A stretch of 32,608 nucleotides of DNA, from assembly GCA_001929475.1 (NCBI GenBank), contig LXFE01000467.1:1-32608 (forward strand). The letters are read 5' to 3'. The DNA is from Neolecta irregularis DAH-3 (Eukaryota; Ascomycota; Neolectomycetes; Neolectales; Neolectaceae). The notes under the pieces are model-generated. The model saw only the letters and a list, made by a program, of their open reading frames with translations, had not been told where the DNA came from and did not search any database. Position 1 is the first letter of the stretch, and every line of letters starts with the position of its first letter. Shown piece after piece: positions 20,771 to 30,529 of the stretch. The translations under genes were made by a program, and so were the position numbers.

Positions 20771-21674
20771 ATGCCCGTCTTCGCCCCAACCTCCTTCCTT
20801 TTCCTCTACTGGTTCCTCCCAGACCTCATCTATAAGATTTATTCTCGCATCTTTCGCGGTGGTCGTAGAGTATACATCGCCATTTGCTCTCTCTTCACTG
20901 CTTTCTATATCGCATACGCCTTGTTCAACATAATCTCAAGCTACGGCCCTACATACTACGACTTGCTATCTGTACACCCCTCCGTCTCAGAGAAAGACCT
21001 CAAGCGCCAATTTAGAAGACTGTGCACCTCATCTTCCTCACATCTTGTTGATTAAAAAGTTCCCTGACGCATCATCCCGATAAAACCGGCGACTCGGACG
21101 TCTTCATTGAATTGAAAACAGCCTATGACGTGCTCTCGTCGCCGTCTTCACGATTCGCTTACGATGCTTTTGGACCCGATATAGTCCACTGGAATTTCAT
21201 CACTACAGAAGAATACGTTTTTCGCGGACTATACACATCCGCTGGGTATTATATCGTCTCTACCTTTGTTTCCCTTGTCTTGGGTATGATAGGTAGAGCC
21301 TCATGGGGGAAATTCGTATGCCTCCTACAATCCCAATTTTGATCGTCTAGTGGAGATACTTGGCAATCGTAACGTTGGCTTTCGTCGAGTTGCACATGAT
21401 CACTCGCCCGCTTCAACTGCCTTTCTTTCTCCCGTTTCAATGGATCGTGTTATTACGTGAAGCATTCTCGCTTTTGGCTATCGCAATGACCCAGTTGGGT
21501 CCCTTGCTCGTACCCGATAAACCTGATGTGACACAAGAGCTGTTAAACAGCATTGATACGAATGTCAGCGAAATGCTGAAATTCGAGGCTAGCGGCGTGC
21601 CAGCAGAAAAGCTGCGTGAGTTGATAAATGAAGAGTTGCTTAGAAATTGGGCCATTAAAAATATGCAGCATTGA
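20771..21674 (+). CDS. Membrane J-domain (DnaJ) protein, Erj5-like, 276 residues
   Basis: Exons 20771-21021, 21060-21315 and 21351-21674. Two hydrophobic segments (about residues 7-25 and 38-58) come first, then a J domain: YYDLLSVHPSVSEKDLKRQF, the HPD tripeptide at residues 89-91, FIELKTAYDVLSSP and RFAYDAFG. Two more membrane segments follow (YYIVSTFVSLVLGMIG and YLAIVTLAFVEL), then a polar tail ending NWAIKNMQH. This fits ER-membrane J-proteins that stimulate an Hsp70 (Kar2/BiP) and assist folding; Erj5-like is the best match I can recall. I take the ATG at 20771 because the frame upstream has no ATG. Introns are 38 and 35 nt. Confidence 0.82.
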
Positions 21675-21899
21675 AGTGGCTTTCGACCGTATTTTTCATT
21701 TTCACACATGAACCAAATCCGATCTTCTCGGAGTTCGGGAATGATGGCTGTCTGAAATTTAAAAGGGTTTTGTGTTTTCCGTTGCACTTTACTATCCATC
21801 CTAGATCACTTACCCGCTCTTAATATGATGTTTCATGTTTTGGCTACCTCAAATCCTCCTCAATGACCTCCACTTTTGTAGTCGTCGTATAACGCCATC

Positions 21900-23357
21900 A
21901 TGTATTCGTTGTTGTTACTGATTCTCTCTTATACAGCCACATTAAATGCACTCAATATCGATCCATCATCTAGAGGTAAATATTTCCCACTTGGAGACAT
22001 ACCAACTTGCTAGAATCCATTGTTGAGGCATCTGGGATTGTTGGCCAGAAAATGTTCAGTTTCTACAAAGGCGATGAACCCGGTCATGTTCCTGGGTTAT
22101 TCGAGGGAAGTGGGAGCCACTGGTGGCAGACCGGAGCAATGTTTGGCGTACTTGCATTCGCGTGTCATGCCTGACCAAACAGGCTTTGATCGATTATCGA
22201 AGATACACAAACGATACCAGATACGACGCTTCGGTAACGAAGGGAATGCTCCACCAAGTCGGCGGAAACAATAATTATCTCCCCGCAAATCAAACGTTTG
22301 TTGCTGGAAACGACGATATTGCATTCTGGGCATTTGCAGCTCTCGGTGCTGCAGAATCAAAATTTCCTGATCCGCCGGCTGGACAGCCGCAGTGGCTGGC
22401 TCTTGCTCAAGCAGTCTTCAACGATATGACGACTCGTTGGACGAATAAATGTGGCGGCGGTATTCCCTGGCAAACATTTAGCTTTAATTCAGGCTTTCAG
22501 TATAAAAACAGTATTTCCAACGGCGCCTTTTTCAATATCGCAGCCCGATTGGCGAGATATACCGGAGATTCGCATTATGCCAAATGGGCGGAAAAAATAT
22601 TCGACTGGATGACGACGGTCGGCTATATCACTGAACATTACTGGGTTTTGGACGGAGCTGACGAACGGCAAAATTGCAAGATGATCGATGACCGACAGTG
22701 GAGTTATAACAGCGCCGTAATGCTCGGTGGTTCCGCCTTCATGTACGCTTATGTAATCCATTTTCCTTGCTTGCACACGCACTAATTCTATAGACCAATG
22801 GCTCGGATATCTGGAAACAACGAGTTGATGGATTCATCGATGCTGCTTCATATATTTTTGTGGAGAACGGAGTGATTGATGAATACACATGTTGGCTAGC
22901 CACCGTTCCTTGCAATGACGATCAAGTCACATTTAAAGGCTACCTCGCCCGGTTCATGGGATATACCGCTTACCTCGTTCCACACACTGCCCCACAGATC
23001 TTTTCATTATTAGCCTCTACAGCCGTCGCTGCCGGAAAAACATGCACGAATATGTGCGGTTTCGATTGGCGGAACTCCACGTTCGACGGGCGGACTAGTG
23101 TGCAGGTTCAATTGGCGAATTTTGAAGTAATTCAATCGAATTTGATGAAATTTATGCCGCCGTTAGGTGATGGATCAAATGATGTATTCGTCACTGCCTC
23201 GTCGGGGGGAACTTCCAAGGGCGATCCTAACGCAGGAGCAAGTAGCAAGAGCGGTATACCTAGCCCGGAGCAGATCAGAGACAATACAACAGCCGATAAA
23301 GTTGGTGCTGGAATTCTGAGTTTGTTGACTGTTGCTGCCGTCTTGGGTATTCATTGA
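21900..23357 (+). CDS. GPI-type GH76 mannan enzyme (Dfg5/Dcw1 family), 447 residues
   Basis: Exons 21900-21975, 22014-22147, 22183-22752 and 22794-23357. The N-terminal signal peptide (YSLLLLILSYTATLNA) is followed by the alpha-1,6-mannanase-like domain: SHWWQTGAMFGALIDY, TNDTRYDASV, NNNYLPANQ, and GNDDIAFWAFAALGAAE with the paired Asp 114/115 expected at the active site. GGGIPWQTF, YKNSISNGAFF and FKGYLARFMGYTA follow. The C-terminus has a Ser/Gly spacer (GASSKSG) and a hydrophobic tail (AGILSLLTVAAVLGIH) fitting GPI attachment. Dfg5/Dcw1 proteins are thought to link GPI-anchored mannoproteins to wall glucan, which suits the nearby secreted wall proteins, though adjacency may be chance. All introns restore family motifs. 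Confidence 0.93.
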
Positions 23358-23560
23358 TATTTTCAATGCTAATATCAAGTACTGAACATTTGGATTGTGT
23401 AGGTTGTGGGCTTTTGGTGTTTTTATTTAAGGGAGGACGTATTATATTATTGAATTGGGATACTCTTTTCCCGGCACGTTATTCATTTTTCCCCACCATG
23501 ATTCCTGAACCTTCGTTTCCCACTTTCGAATGACAAGATTCAAAAATTTGAATAATTCAA

Positions 23561-24478
23561 ATGGACCAATTCCTCCTACGTCGTTCTTTACGTAGGCAAT
23601 TTGTCTCAATCAGCCCGGCTAGATTCTACACAGAAATCCCGATATCGTCTCTCGACCCGGGTATTCCTTCGCTCAAAGAGCATATTTTAATCGGGTTTGT
23701 ACCATCGACTGATCTATTTTTGACAATCCCAACATGGCCGAACTGCGGGCTGTCGATTTGGCGGTATGGGGAACCAGCTACCCTTGTCCGATCCATTGAT
23801 ACTCCGTTATCGAATGTTGTCAAAGTGCAGACTGCATGTAGCGAATGCCATGTCTATCAACTTGTCTCCACCAAAGATTTCCTCGAATTCCGGAAATTCG
23901 GGTTAAATTCAGGAGTCTCTTTTGGGGGAATGAGCGTCTCGTCACCAGGCATGATTTGTTGGAAATACTTGTCCAGCTCGAACATGATGGTGACGCTTAT
24001 AGATGATATTGCAGCTTGTTATCCTATCAGGCGCCAAACTCGAAAATGGGAAGAAGCTGATGACAATGGACTCTTGCGGATAAATCTCGATTTGTACCTC
24101 GAAATTTACATGACTCGAAAACTACAAACGACTTTTCGAGTTTTGAATTTCAGATCTTTGGTTGTGGATTCGGAAGATGATAAAAATCGTTTAAAAGTCT
24201 TTGCCTGGGCGGTTCAGGGGCTGGAGCGGTTGGTTTGGGTTTTACTTCTCAATCTGTATACAGGTGAGATCCAAGTAACCAGTGTTAAAAAATACCGCTC
24301 AGCCTTTCAAGTCGATCCCATTTTGCTCAGGTTGGGCTTGCAACGACATATCTGCAGTACAAAGTGTCTGGGGAAGAGTACCAAGGTCTTGGAGACATAC
24401 GAATTTGGGAAACGTAAGGGTGTAGAGAAAATTGTATGGGATGATGGCGCGCGAGTGATTACTGGATGGGTTTTGTGA
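23561..24478 (+). CDS. Unrecognised 305-residue protein, possible WD-type fold
   Basis: Single-exon frame without signal peptide or clear membrane segment. It opens with a basic stretch (LLRRSLRRQF), then FYTEIPISSLDPGIPSLKEH, ILIGFVPSTDLFLT and CGLSIWRYGEP, which reads like successive beta-strands. The end, DDGARVITGWVL, vaguely recalls the C-terminus of DCAF15-type CUL4 substrate receptors, as does the N-terminal layout. I cannot support that by motif alone. Codon use and composition look like a real protein. The gene is 200 nt downstream of the GH76 gene on the same strand. Confidence 0.6.
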   Translation: MDQFLLRRSLRRQFVSISPARFYTEIPISSLDPGIPSLKEHILIGFVPSTDLFLTIPTWPNCGLSIWRYGEPATLVRSIDTPLSNVVKVQTACSECHVYQLVSTKDFLEFRKFGLNSGVSFGGMSVSSPGMICWKYLSSSNMMVTLIDDIAACYPIRRQTRKWEEADDNGLLRINLDLYLEIYMTRKLQTTFRVLNFRSLVVDSEDDKNRLKVFAWAVQGLERLVWVLLLNLYTGEIQVTSVKKYRSAFQVDPILLRLGLQRHICSTKCLGKSTKVLETYEFGKRKGVEKIVWDDGARVITGWVL

Positions 24479-25182
24479 TAGAGAAAGAAGTTCTCATTTT
24501 GTATTAATCGCCTCTTCCCCCTGGGTCGTTTGCGCCAACGCACCCTTTCTTTTACTGATATACCAAGGAGAAGTTTGTGCAGATTTAGTAATCTGTTTCT
24601 ACCGCATCGGGACTTTCAAGACTTTTCGAACACATCTGTTCAATGTTCCATTTCAAGTAGTTACCAAAATGCAAAGCCACTGCGGAAGAATCAAATTAAA
24701 GCGAAGGAGAAGCTGCCATCTTCTTGAGAAACCCTTGTGCATAATTTCTCACTAGTAGGATACAGATAGTCGACTCTCCGTCATTAATCTAGCCCATTAA
24801 ACACGGGTTGTACACTGGCTGGTGGCTTGCACTGATATTGCGGCAATTAAAATAAGGGCGTATTTTGCAGCCAGTTCTTTGGCCCGATTTAGCCGAACTT
24901 CATGAAATTCGGATTTAAAAATAGCCTCTGTTTTTTATGATGTCAAGAGATCAGTGATAAGGAATTGCGATAAAATTTGGTGAGGGGCTGCAAACCGGGT
25001 TTTTTGGAATTATGCGAAATAAATTTCAACTTCATGAAGTTATTGAGCGTGCTGCAAAATGCACCCAAGTATATAAGACAGAAGATAGCCATACCTAGCC
25101 TGAGCTCAACAAGTTTACTTAACTTATCTTAGGCTAGACAATATAACCTATTCTTATTTGGAACTTGGGCGCAAGACTTACA
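24479..25182. other. Intergenic region containing a MITE-like repeat
   Basis: Apart from the element at 24856-25066 there is no supported gene. The last 110 nt form the 3' flank of the minus-strand Hsp70-like gene. TAATCTAGCCCATTAA and similar AT-rich runs fit 3' ends. Confidence 0.45.
24856..25066. repeat. MITE-like palindromic element
   Basis: The left end GCGTATTTTGCAGC (24858-24871) is the near reverse complement of the right end GCTGCAAAATGCAC (25051-25064). Inside each end lies a palindrome: CCGAACTTCATGAAATTCGG (24893-24912, near-perfect) and AACTTCATGAAGTT (25028-25041, perfect). A third GCTGCAAA is followed by CCGGGTTTTTTGG (24987-25007). The element is about 210 bp, has no coding capacity and is built from inverted parts, as expected of a miniature inverted-repeat element. 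A related end lies at 16166-16210. Confidence 0.6.
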
Positions 25183-27181
25183 TCATAGGTATTTTACTGC
25201 AGCTTCGCCCACAACTTCCCCGTTATATAAAACCTCAAATTTGAGCACTGAGGCTGTGAATTTCATCGCTATTTCTATATTGAGCTCAAAGTACTGGGAG
25301 CCATTGGTGACAGATCGTCGAGTTCGATACATTTGTCTGTGATCTTGGGTTAGATTAACAGTGAGCTGACATAGTGATTTGATAGAAGCTATATATTATC
25401 AGCAAGGCAATACCATTAGAGAAACATCATACGATGACTTGAACGCTTAGGAGGCGTTTCGGCAACAGAACAAAGAAGGTCGTACTCATAGCTAGTCCTC
25501 TTCTTGCTCCTTGCGTTGTGGATGAATGGTAATTTGATTGACTCTGCATGCTGCACCTCATCACCCTATCGAATATTATTCAATCTCAACCAGAGCCAAA
25601 ATATACCTGTGTCACATACCAGCTCATACAGCCAGACGCTTTTTCGTCGCCTGTAACCTTGCAAACATAATGCTGATCCTTGTCATGGCTTTCAGGGTCC
25701 CAATGGCAATTGCAAGATACTCCGTAACTTTGTCGAACCTTTCTAGTCGTGACTATCTTCTCACAAAGACCATGAATCACAGCACCACGAACAACGGCCG
25801 ACCAACTAGATTATGAAAACTTAGTTTCGAGAGATACATACGCATCAGAAGGCTGTTGCACAGAAATATCTGGATACATCCCTTGGATGCGACTACGAAG
25901 ATATCCATTGGAGCCAAATCCACCAACAAGGAAAATGATCTACTAACTTTAATCGATACCTCTGGCTGATAGACAACCTCGATAGTCCTGTTCGATTTCG
26001 CAATCTGATTTTCGATAAGGTCAATGACTTTATTTATTACTGGATCGAAAACGCTGACCATTTCGGCTCTGTTTACTGTCAAAATGTTTTTTTTGGTGAC
26101 GGAATGTATTTACCTACTGAATATCAAGCACCCAACCGATATTCCAGCTTCTTCATCTTCGTCGATGTCACACCCACATAGGGTAATGTTAAATTCATCT
26201 TCATCGTCATCTTCGCCAAAATTAACTTTGAGATAGTCGTTAAACTCTCGAAAAAGACTAGAAAGTCCCCTCTCATTGAGGAATTTATCCCCAAATTTGC
26301 TCAGCCTCTTCCGCAAAAGCTTTTCAAATTCATGTTCAAGATAGGTGGCTCCGCATAGGCCGCCTTGATACCATTTAATGATGAAAATGACTCTCAAATA
26401 CCTGTGCCTACTGTGATCTCCTTTATTTGCAGTGGTAGAGCATTTGTAACTTGATATGAGATAAGATCGACAGTACCACCTCCCGCATCGCAAACAAGAA
26501 ACCGGTTTCCCTCCTATATGATTCAAACCAATTAGAGTCGCGAACTCATACCTTCAAATCGACGTGTTCAATATGTGCACATGCAATCGCAGCAGCTTCA
26601 GGCTCTCGAACAATCTCTAGCTTTCCTTTAAACCCGGCATTGACAGCTACGGACTTGGTGACCGCTTGTGCCTTGTCTGACCAAATAGCAGGGACAGTAA
26701 TATAGTACTCAATCGGCGTACAGTTAAAAAGCATACACCCATAAGTGGACTTCAAATGGCTAATGAGATGATCATGAATAAGAGTAAGATAATCCGTTAC
26801 AACTTCAGCCGCTGTCTTTCTGGGAGGTTTGGATGCATGACGCGATGCCGTGCCTAGGTAATTCGAATGGGTATCATCGAGAAGCAATTTAAACCATCGA
26901 GCTATCGTTTGATTAGATTTTAATGTTTTTTTCTCAGCTTGGGCTCCCCAAGCTGAAATTGTTCCGTCTTCTTCGAAGATCATAAGCGATGCATTTCTCC
27001 CAGGTCAATGAGGTTTTTTGGAATACGCATGTTACTTCACACTAGTTTGTTGGTTTGAGCCCGGCCAGTGTCTGATGAGGCTTATTGTATTTGGATCACC
27101 AGAATACGCAAAGGCAACGCCTGAGTAAGTCGTACCAAAATCGATCCCAACAATCTCGTCAATTGTCAGAACGGCCGTCAT
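25183..27181 (-). CDS. Hsp70-like ATPase (HSPA12-type, fungal), nine exons, 559 residues
   Basis: Exons on the minus strand: 27181-27036, 26996-26552, 26513-26402, 26363-26114, 26068-25978, 25939-25842, 25805-25607, 25565-25433 and 25388-25183. The actin/Hsp70 ATPase fold is shown by phosphate-1 VGIDFGTTYSGVAF (residues 11-24), TVPAIWSDKAQA, REPEAAA, phosphate-2 VCDAGGGTVDLISY (204-217) and adenosine IIFLVGGFGSNGYL (349-362), followed by WSAVVRGAVIHG. The C-terminal part (QGDEV, LPF, LTVNLTQD, YFELNIEI, GEAAVKYL) matches the fungal HSPA12-like class, which lacks the canonical peptide-binding domain. An acidic insert (FGEDDDEDEF) is visible. All eight introns are 36-45 nt. It is probably a cytosolic ATPase of unknown client. 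The ATG is 305 nt from a divergent gene. Confidence 0.9.
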
Positions 27182-27486
27182 GAACAAGGATTCTTACGAA
27201 TCGATTCTTTTGGTCATCGAGGCAGAGACTATGTGGTTCTTGAAATTTCATGGCAATGTATATGAACAAAAGATCCGGCGAGATGAAAAGGCCAGCATTT
27301 AAGCTTAGCTAGCTCGTCGACTCGAAATCTGTTGCCTATCATTGACCCCTGAAAACCCCCTGCATATCATAAATATTTGCGGCAAACAGTGAGAAAATAA
27401 AGTGCAACTTCTCTCATTTGCGCCTGATAAATTGTCCATAAGTAGCATCACTGTAATCGGTCGACATTACGACGAAAGTTCTGGAC
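27182..27486. promoter_or_regulatory. Shared promoter region of the divergent Hsp70-like and alpha-helical genes
   Basis: Only 305 nt lie between the two start codons, so both promoters must be here. It contains ATAAATATT at about 27368-27377 and A/T-rich runs, but no clean heat-shock element (alternating GAA/TTC at 5-nt steps) that I can see. Confidence 0.4.
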
Positions 27487-28622
27487 ATGTCCAACGTCTC
27501 TGGCACGTACAGCAGATATTCAAACTGCAGAGTCGGAAAGAGAAGCGAAGGCAACGAAAGATACTCGAATGAAAAAGAAAAAGAGTCAGACTTTGATAAA
27601 CGCCATATAAACGCAGAAGCGCGCGAAAGAGGAAGGACTGAAGAGTGGAACACTGTTTATCGAAAACCGAATGATGTTGTTCGAAAGTACCGACTGTTAT
27701 CGCAAAGCTACTCCGACCTGAAAGAAAGGAACAAATTTCTCGAATCTCAACTAGTCTCAACAATCGCTAAAGCTGAGGATATCAAAACCCAATTTGTTAT
27801 CGCAAATCATCCGGACAACGATATTCGCGACGACAAGTATTACATCGACAAAATAAACCAACTATGTGGCGATATTAAACAAATGGCTGTAAAGAATTTC
27901 CGCCGAGCGCCAACTATTTTGGAAACTACTTATTTCACCAACGACAAATCAAATTTCTGTGGCTGGTGTGAAAATATCTGTGGTGTTTCTTGGAGAGAAC
28001 TTCAAAATGAAATGATTCATAATAGATCTCTGAGAATAGCACTTATCAGAGGATGGATGATGAATGTCTTGTGGAAATCTATATTTGGTCCGGTAGTTCC
28101 TTTGAGGTCAATGCATGTATCGAACGGATTTGAAGAGGTGTATAATGAGATGGCAAAAGGTAAATCATATATTCAACATTTCTGATTAATGAAGTTGATT
28201 GGGATGAGGCTAGAAAGTGGCGAAAGCATTATTTTAAGACTTTGACTACACCCGACCTTGTCGAGCGAGAGGCTGTTTCTATACGACATCTAGCAGAATG
28301 GGTGACCAGGGATATGGCTCTAATAACAGGGACGAACCAGTCTACCATGATGAATGCCGCAGAAAAGATTATTTCCAAAGCTTTAGAAGTAGCTTTTGCG
28401 GCACGTTCCGACGATGGGTGTGTTACGATTTCACTTTCAGGTGGACGCATGGGTATGGCTGAAAGCGTGGAGAGTGTTGGAACGCACTCGATGAGATCTA
28501 GGAAGCCGATCACGATAAAGTGTAATCCGGGAATATATCGATCTTTTGATCGTCAAATGCGGCCAATTGAACTCAAAAGCATCTCTTGGATGCGGTCCGA
28601 CGTTGGAGGCTTCAGTAAGTAG
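27487..28622 (+). CDS. Unrecognised charged alpha-helical protein, 366 residues
   Basis: Exons 27487-28159 and 28195-28622 with a 35-nt intron (GATTAAT branch, AAG end). The N-terminal 60 residues are polar and Arg/Glu-rich (KRSEGNERYSNEKEKESDF). Then comes a short helix with heptad-like leucines (YRLLSQSYSDLKERNKFLESQL), then FCGWCENICGVSW. The C-terminal half is helical (VDWDEARKWRKHYF, TNQSTMMNAAEKIISKALEV) and ends with TIKCNPGIYRSFD and SWMRSDVGGFSK. The layout recalls a widespread uncharacterised fungal family with a coiled coil before a helical domain. No enzyme motif. The perfect donor-like GTAAGT overlapping the stop, and coding-like EEYFDDTDEGKFIHQ at 28666 onward, suggest a further C-terminal exon that I cannot join in frame. 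Confidence 0.65.
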
Positions 28623-29633
28623 GTTTGTCGAATGCAGAATGTGTCTGAAATAATCATATTATAAATGAGGAATATTTTGATGATACTGACGAGGGTAAAT
28701 TTATTCATCAATGTTATGTTCGGCTACAGAACAAAGAGCATCTTCATATTGGCATACGTCGAGGTGCAGATTTTAATAAAGCCACTACGATTATTTATCA
28801 AAGCTGAGACTGGTAACGTGATCTTCCTCGGGTTGTTCTTTCGTTCTTCGATATATTTCCGATTTGCATACCAAGTTCCTGCCTTGCATAAAAGAGTTAG
28901 GATAGTAAAATTTCCCTGTATAATGCATTAGTGGTATCCATTAATTACAGTGAAATTATCACAGTGAGTATTCACTCAACCTGACAGGTGTAAAGATCGA
29001 GGGGCATCGGTGCAGTGAGGTGATGGTCAGGTGGGGTGAGAGGAAGCGAGTGGGTGACAAATTTGAGTGAGGGTTGAAGTTTTCTATTAAGCTGACTAGC
29101 CGTTACTTTGAAGGTGTTGGCCTTTCATCTTCACTAGGTCATTAACTCGGAAAATTAATTACTCACCCTATGCGATGAAGGATCTGGCTCTGGAAATGCA
29201 AATATGTTTGAGGGCGCCCCGACACTGGGAAGACTCTGCAGGTGGATGACCGGGACAGCAATGCGGAGGAGGAGACAGAGGCTATTCTGCAGGGTTAGTA
29301 TTCGTTTGAGCTGGGTGAGTGAGTGTCTGCGATGGGTATGGGCGGCAAGGGCGGACGACGAGGGCGGGGGGCAAGGGCCAGCGGCATAAGCTTATGGCTT
29401 TTCATAGGCCAGGGCTTAGCCTGGCCCGTCCACAACACTGCATATGCAAGCCTCATACAAGGTATCATTATATAGTCTCACATTTGTATATATAAAGGCT
29501 AGTTCTGGGATGATGGCTCCTTGCCTTTGGTATAGGACTCATCATCCATAGACTCTTCACTCAGTACTCAGCTAAGCTCCCTTGTTGGTAGCAGCATAAG
29601 GACAAGAACCATCCTTACACTGAACCAGTGGAA
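28623..29633. other. Intergenic region with palindromes and a GC-rich patch
   Basis: A possible last exon of the upstream gene lies at about 28663-28812. A GC-rich patch spans about 29205-29390. Two adjacent dyads follow: the perfect 12-nt palindrome CATAAGCTTATG (29385-29396) and the hairpin GGCCAGG-GCTTAG-CCTGGCC (29407-29426). The promoter of the receiver gene occupies the last 150 nt. Confidence 0.45.
29486..29498 (+). promoter_or_regulatory. TATA box of the receiver-domain gene
   Basis: GTATATATAAAGG lies about 140 nt before the ATG at 29634. No better ATG in the receiver frame occurs between, and the frame is closed upstream. This supports a short gene beginning here rather than the tail of a large hybrid kinase. 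Confidence 0.45.
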
Positions 29634-30198
29634 ATGACTGGGAGCAGAAAACTTAGTATCTTACTTGTGGAAGAGTACTGTTCCCTCTTTTAATTGCTTA
29701 TTGTTCTATAGCAATAAGCTCAATATGATGGTAGCTATTAATCTGCTTAAATGGGAAGGCTTTGATGAAGTGGATGTTGCACATGATGGTGCCGAAGCCG
29801 TTGAGTATATCAAAATTTCAATATCAAAGTTTGACAAAGCAGGGCTTCGGGGGTGAAGTGTTACGATTTGATTTTGATGGATATCAATATGCCACGAATG
29901 GACGGGTTACAAGCAACTTCTCTTATTAGACAAACACAATCACCTCAGGGTTCATGTAAACCAAATTTTCAAATCTAATATCTAATATATAGCCCATATC
30001 GTGGCACTTACGGCAAATGCCATGTCTGGAGATCGCGATCTGTGTTTAACAGCTGGTTGTAATGACTATCTCACAAAACCCGTTAAATTGAACGAGTTGC
30101 AACGAATACTCAAATTCTGTATGAGTGATGCATTTAGAAAACGGCAAACAACAATTAAGCGGCAATCAAGTGACATTAGTGATAGGTATGTTAGTTAA
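29634..30198 (+). pseudogene. Response-regulator receiver domain, one-base frameshift
   Basis: Blocks 29634-29674, 29712 to about 29955 and 29993-30198 encode a CheY-type receiver. LSILLVEDNKLNMMVA carries the acidic pair, LILMDINMPRMDG the phospho-acceptor Asp, [10 protein letters not shown] the Thr and DYLTKPVKL the Lys. All four key residues are present. In the run GGGGGTGAAG at about 29850-29860 one G is missing relative to the conserved frame: the upstream block stops at TGA, while VKCYDLILMD is one base off. No GT-AG intron can repair this. The protein would be a short stand-alone receiver of a fungal phosphorelay with a basic C-terminus ([10 protein letters not shown]). It is either a pseudogene or an intact gene with a consensus error. 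Confidence 0.75.
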
Positions 30199-30529
30199 CT
30201 TGAAGTAGAACCAGTGGATGAATCATAAAAACACAGTAACAAACCGAATCATTTTGACCATGGAATTTTATTTTAAACAAATATGGATAAATAGCGCGTT
30301 GAACATTTGAATCTTTTCAGGTTGCATTATAGGTTCATGTATGTGTTTAACGAGTCATATCTAGCAATATATTACTTCCATATGAATATTGATTTAATTT
30401 TGTTTGTACGTCAGAAACAATCATGGTTGATAATAATCTCAGCCCAGTTCCAGTGTTAGTTTCAAATTGTCAGTACGAATCCGTACATCGGTTTCTGCCA
30501 TTTGAAGGGGGCTCTTTGTTTTTCCAAAG
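30199..30529. other. Intergenic, AT-rich
   Basis: Separates the receiver gene from the broken gene that follows. No open frame with protein-like features, no repeat and no clear promoter motif seen. Confidence 0.4.

Noticed and set aside
24530-24727. 65-codon plus-strand frame after the 23.6-kb gene
   Set aside because: Ser/Arg/Phe-rich without domain or start context; probably 3' flank.
28665-28931. 88-codon plus-strand frame, hydrophobic
   Set aside because: It overlaps a more protein-like charged frame (EEYFDDTDEG) that may be a final exon of the upstream gene.
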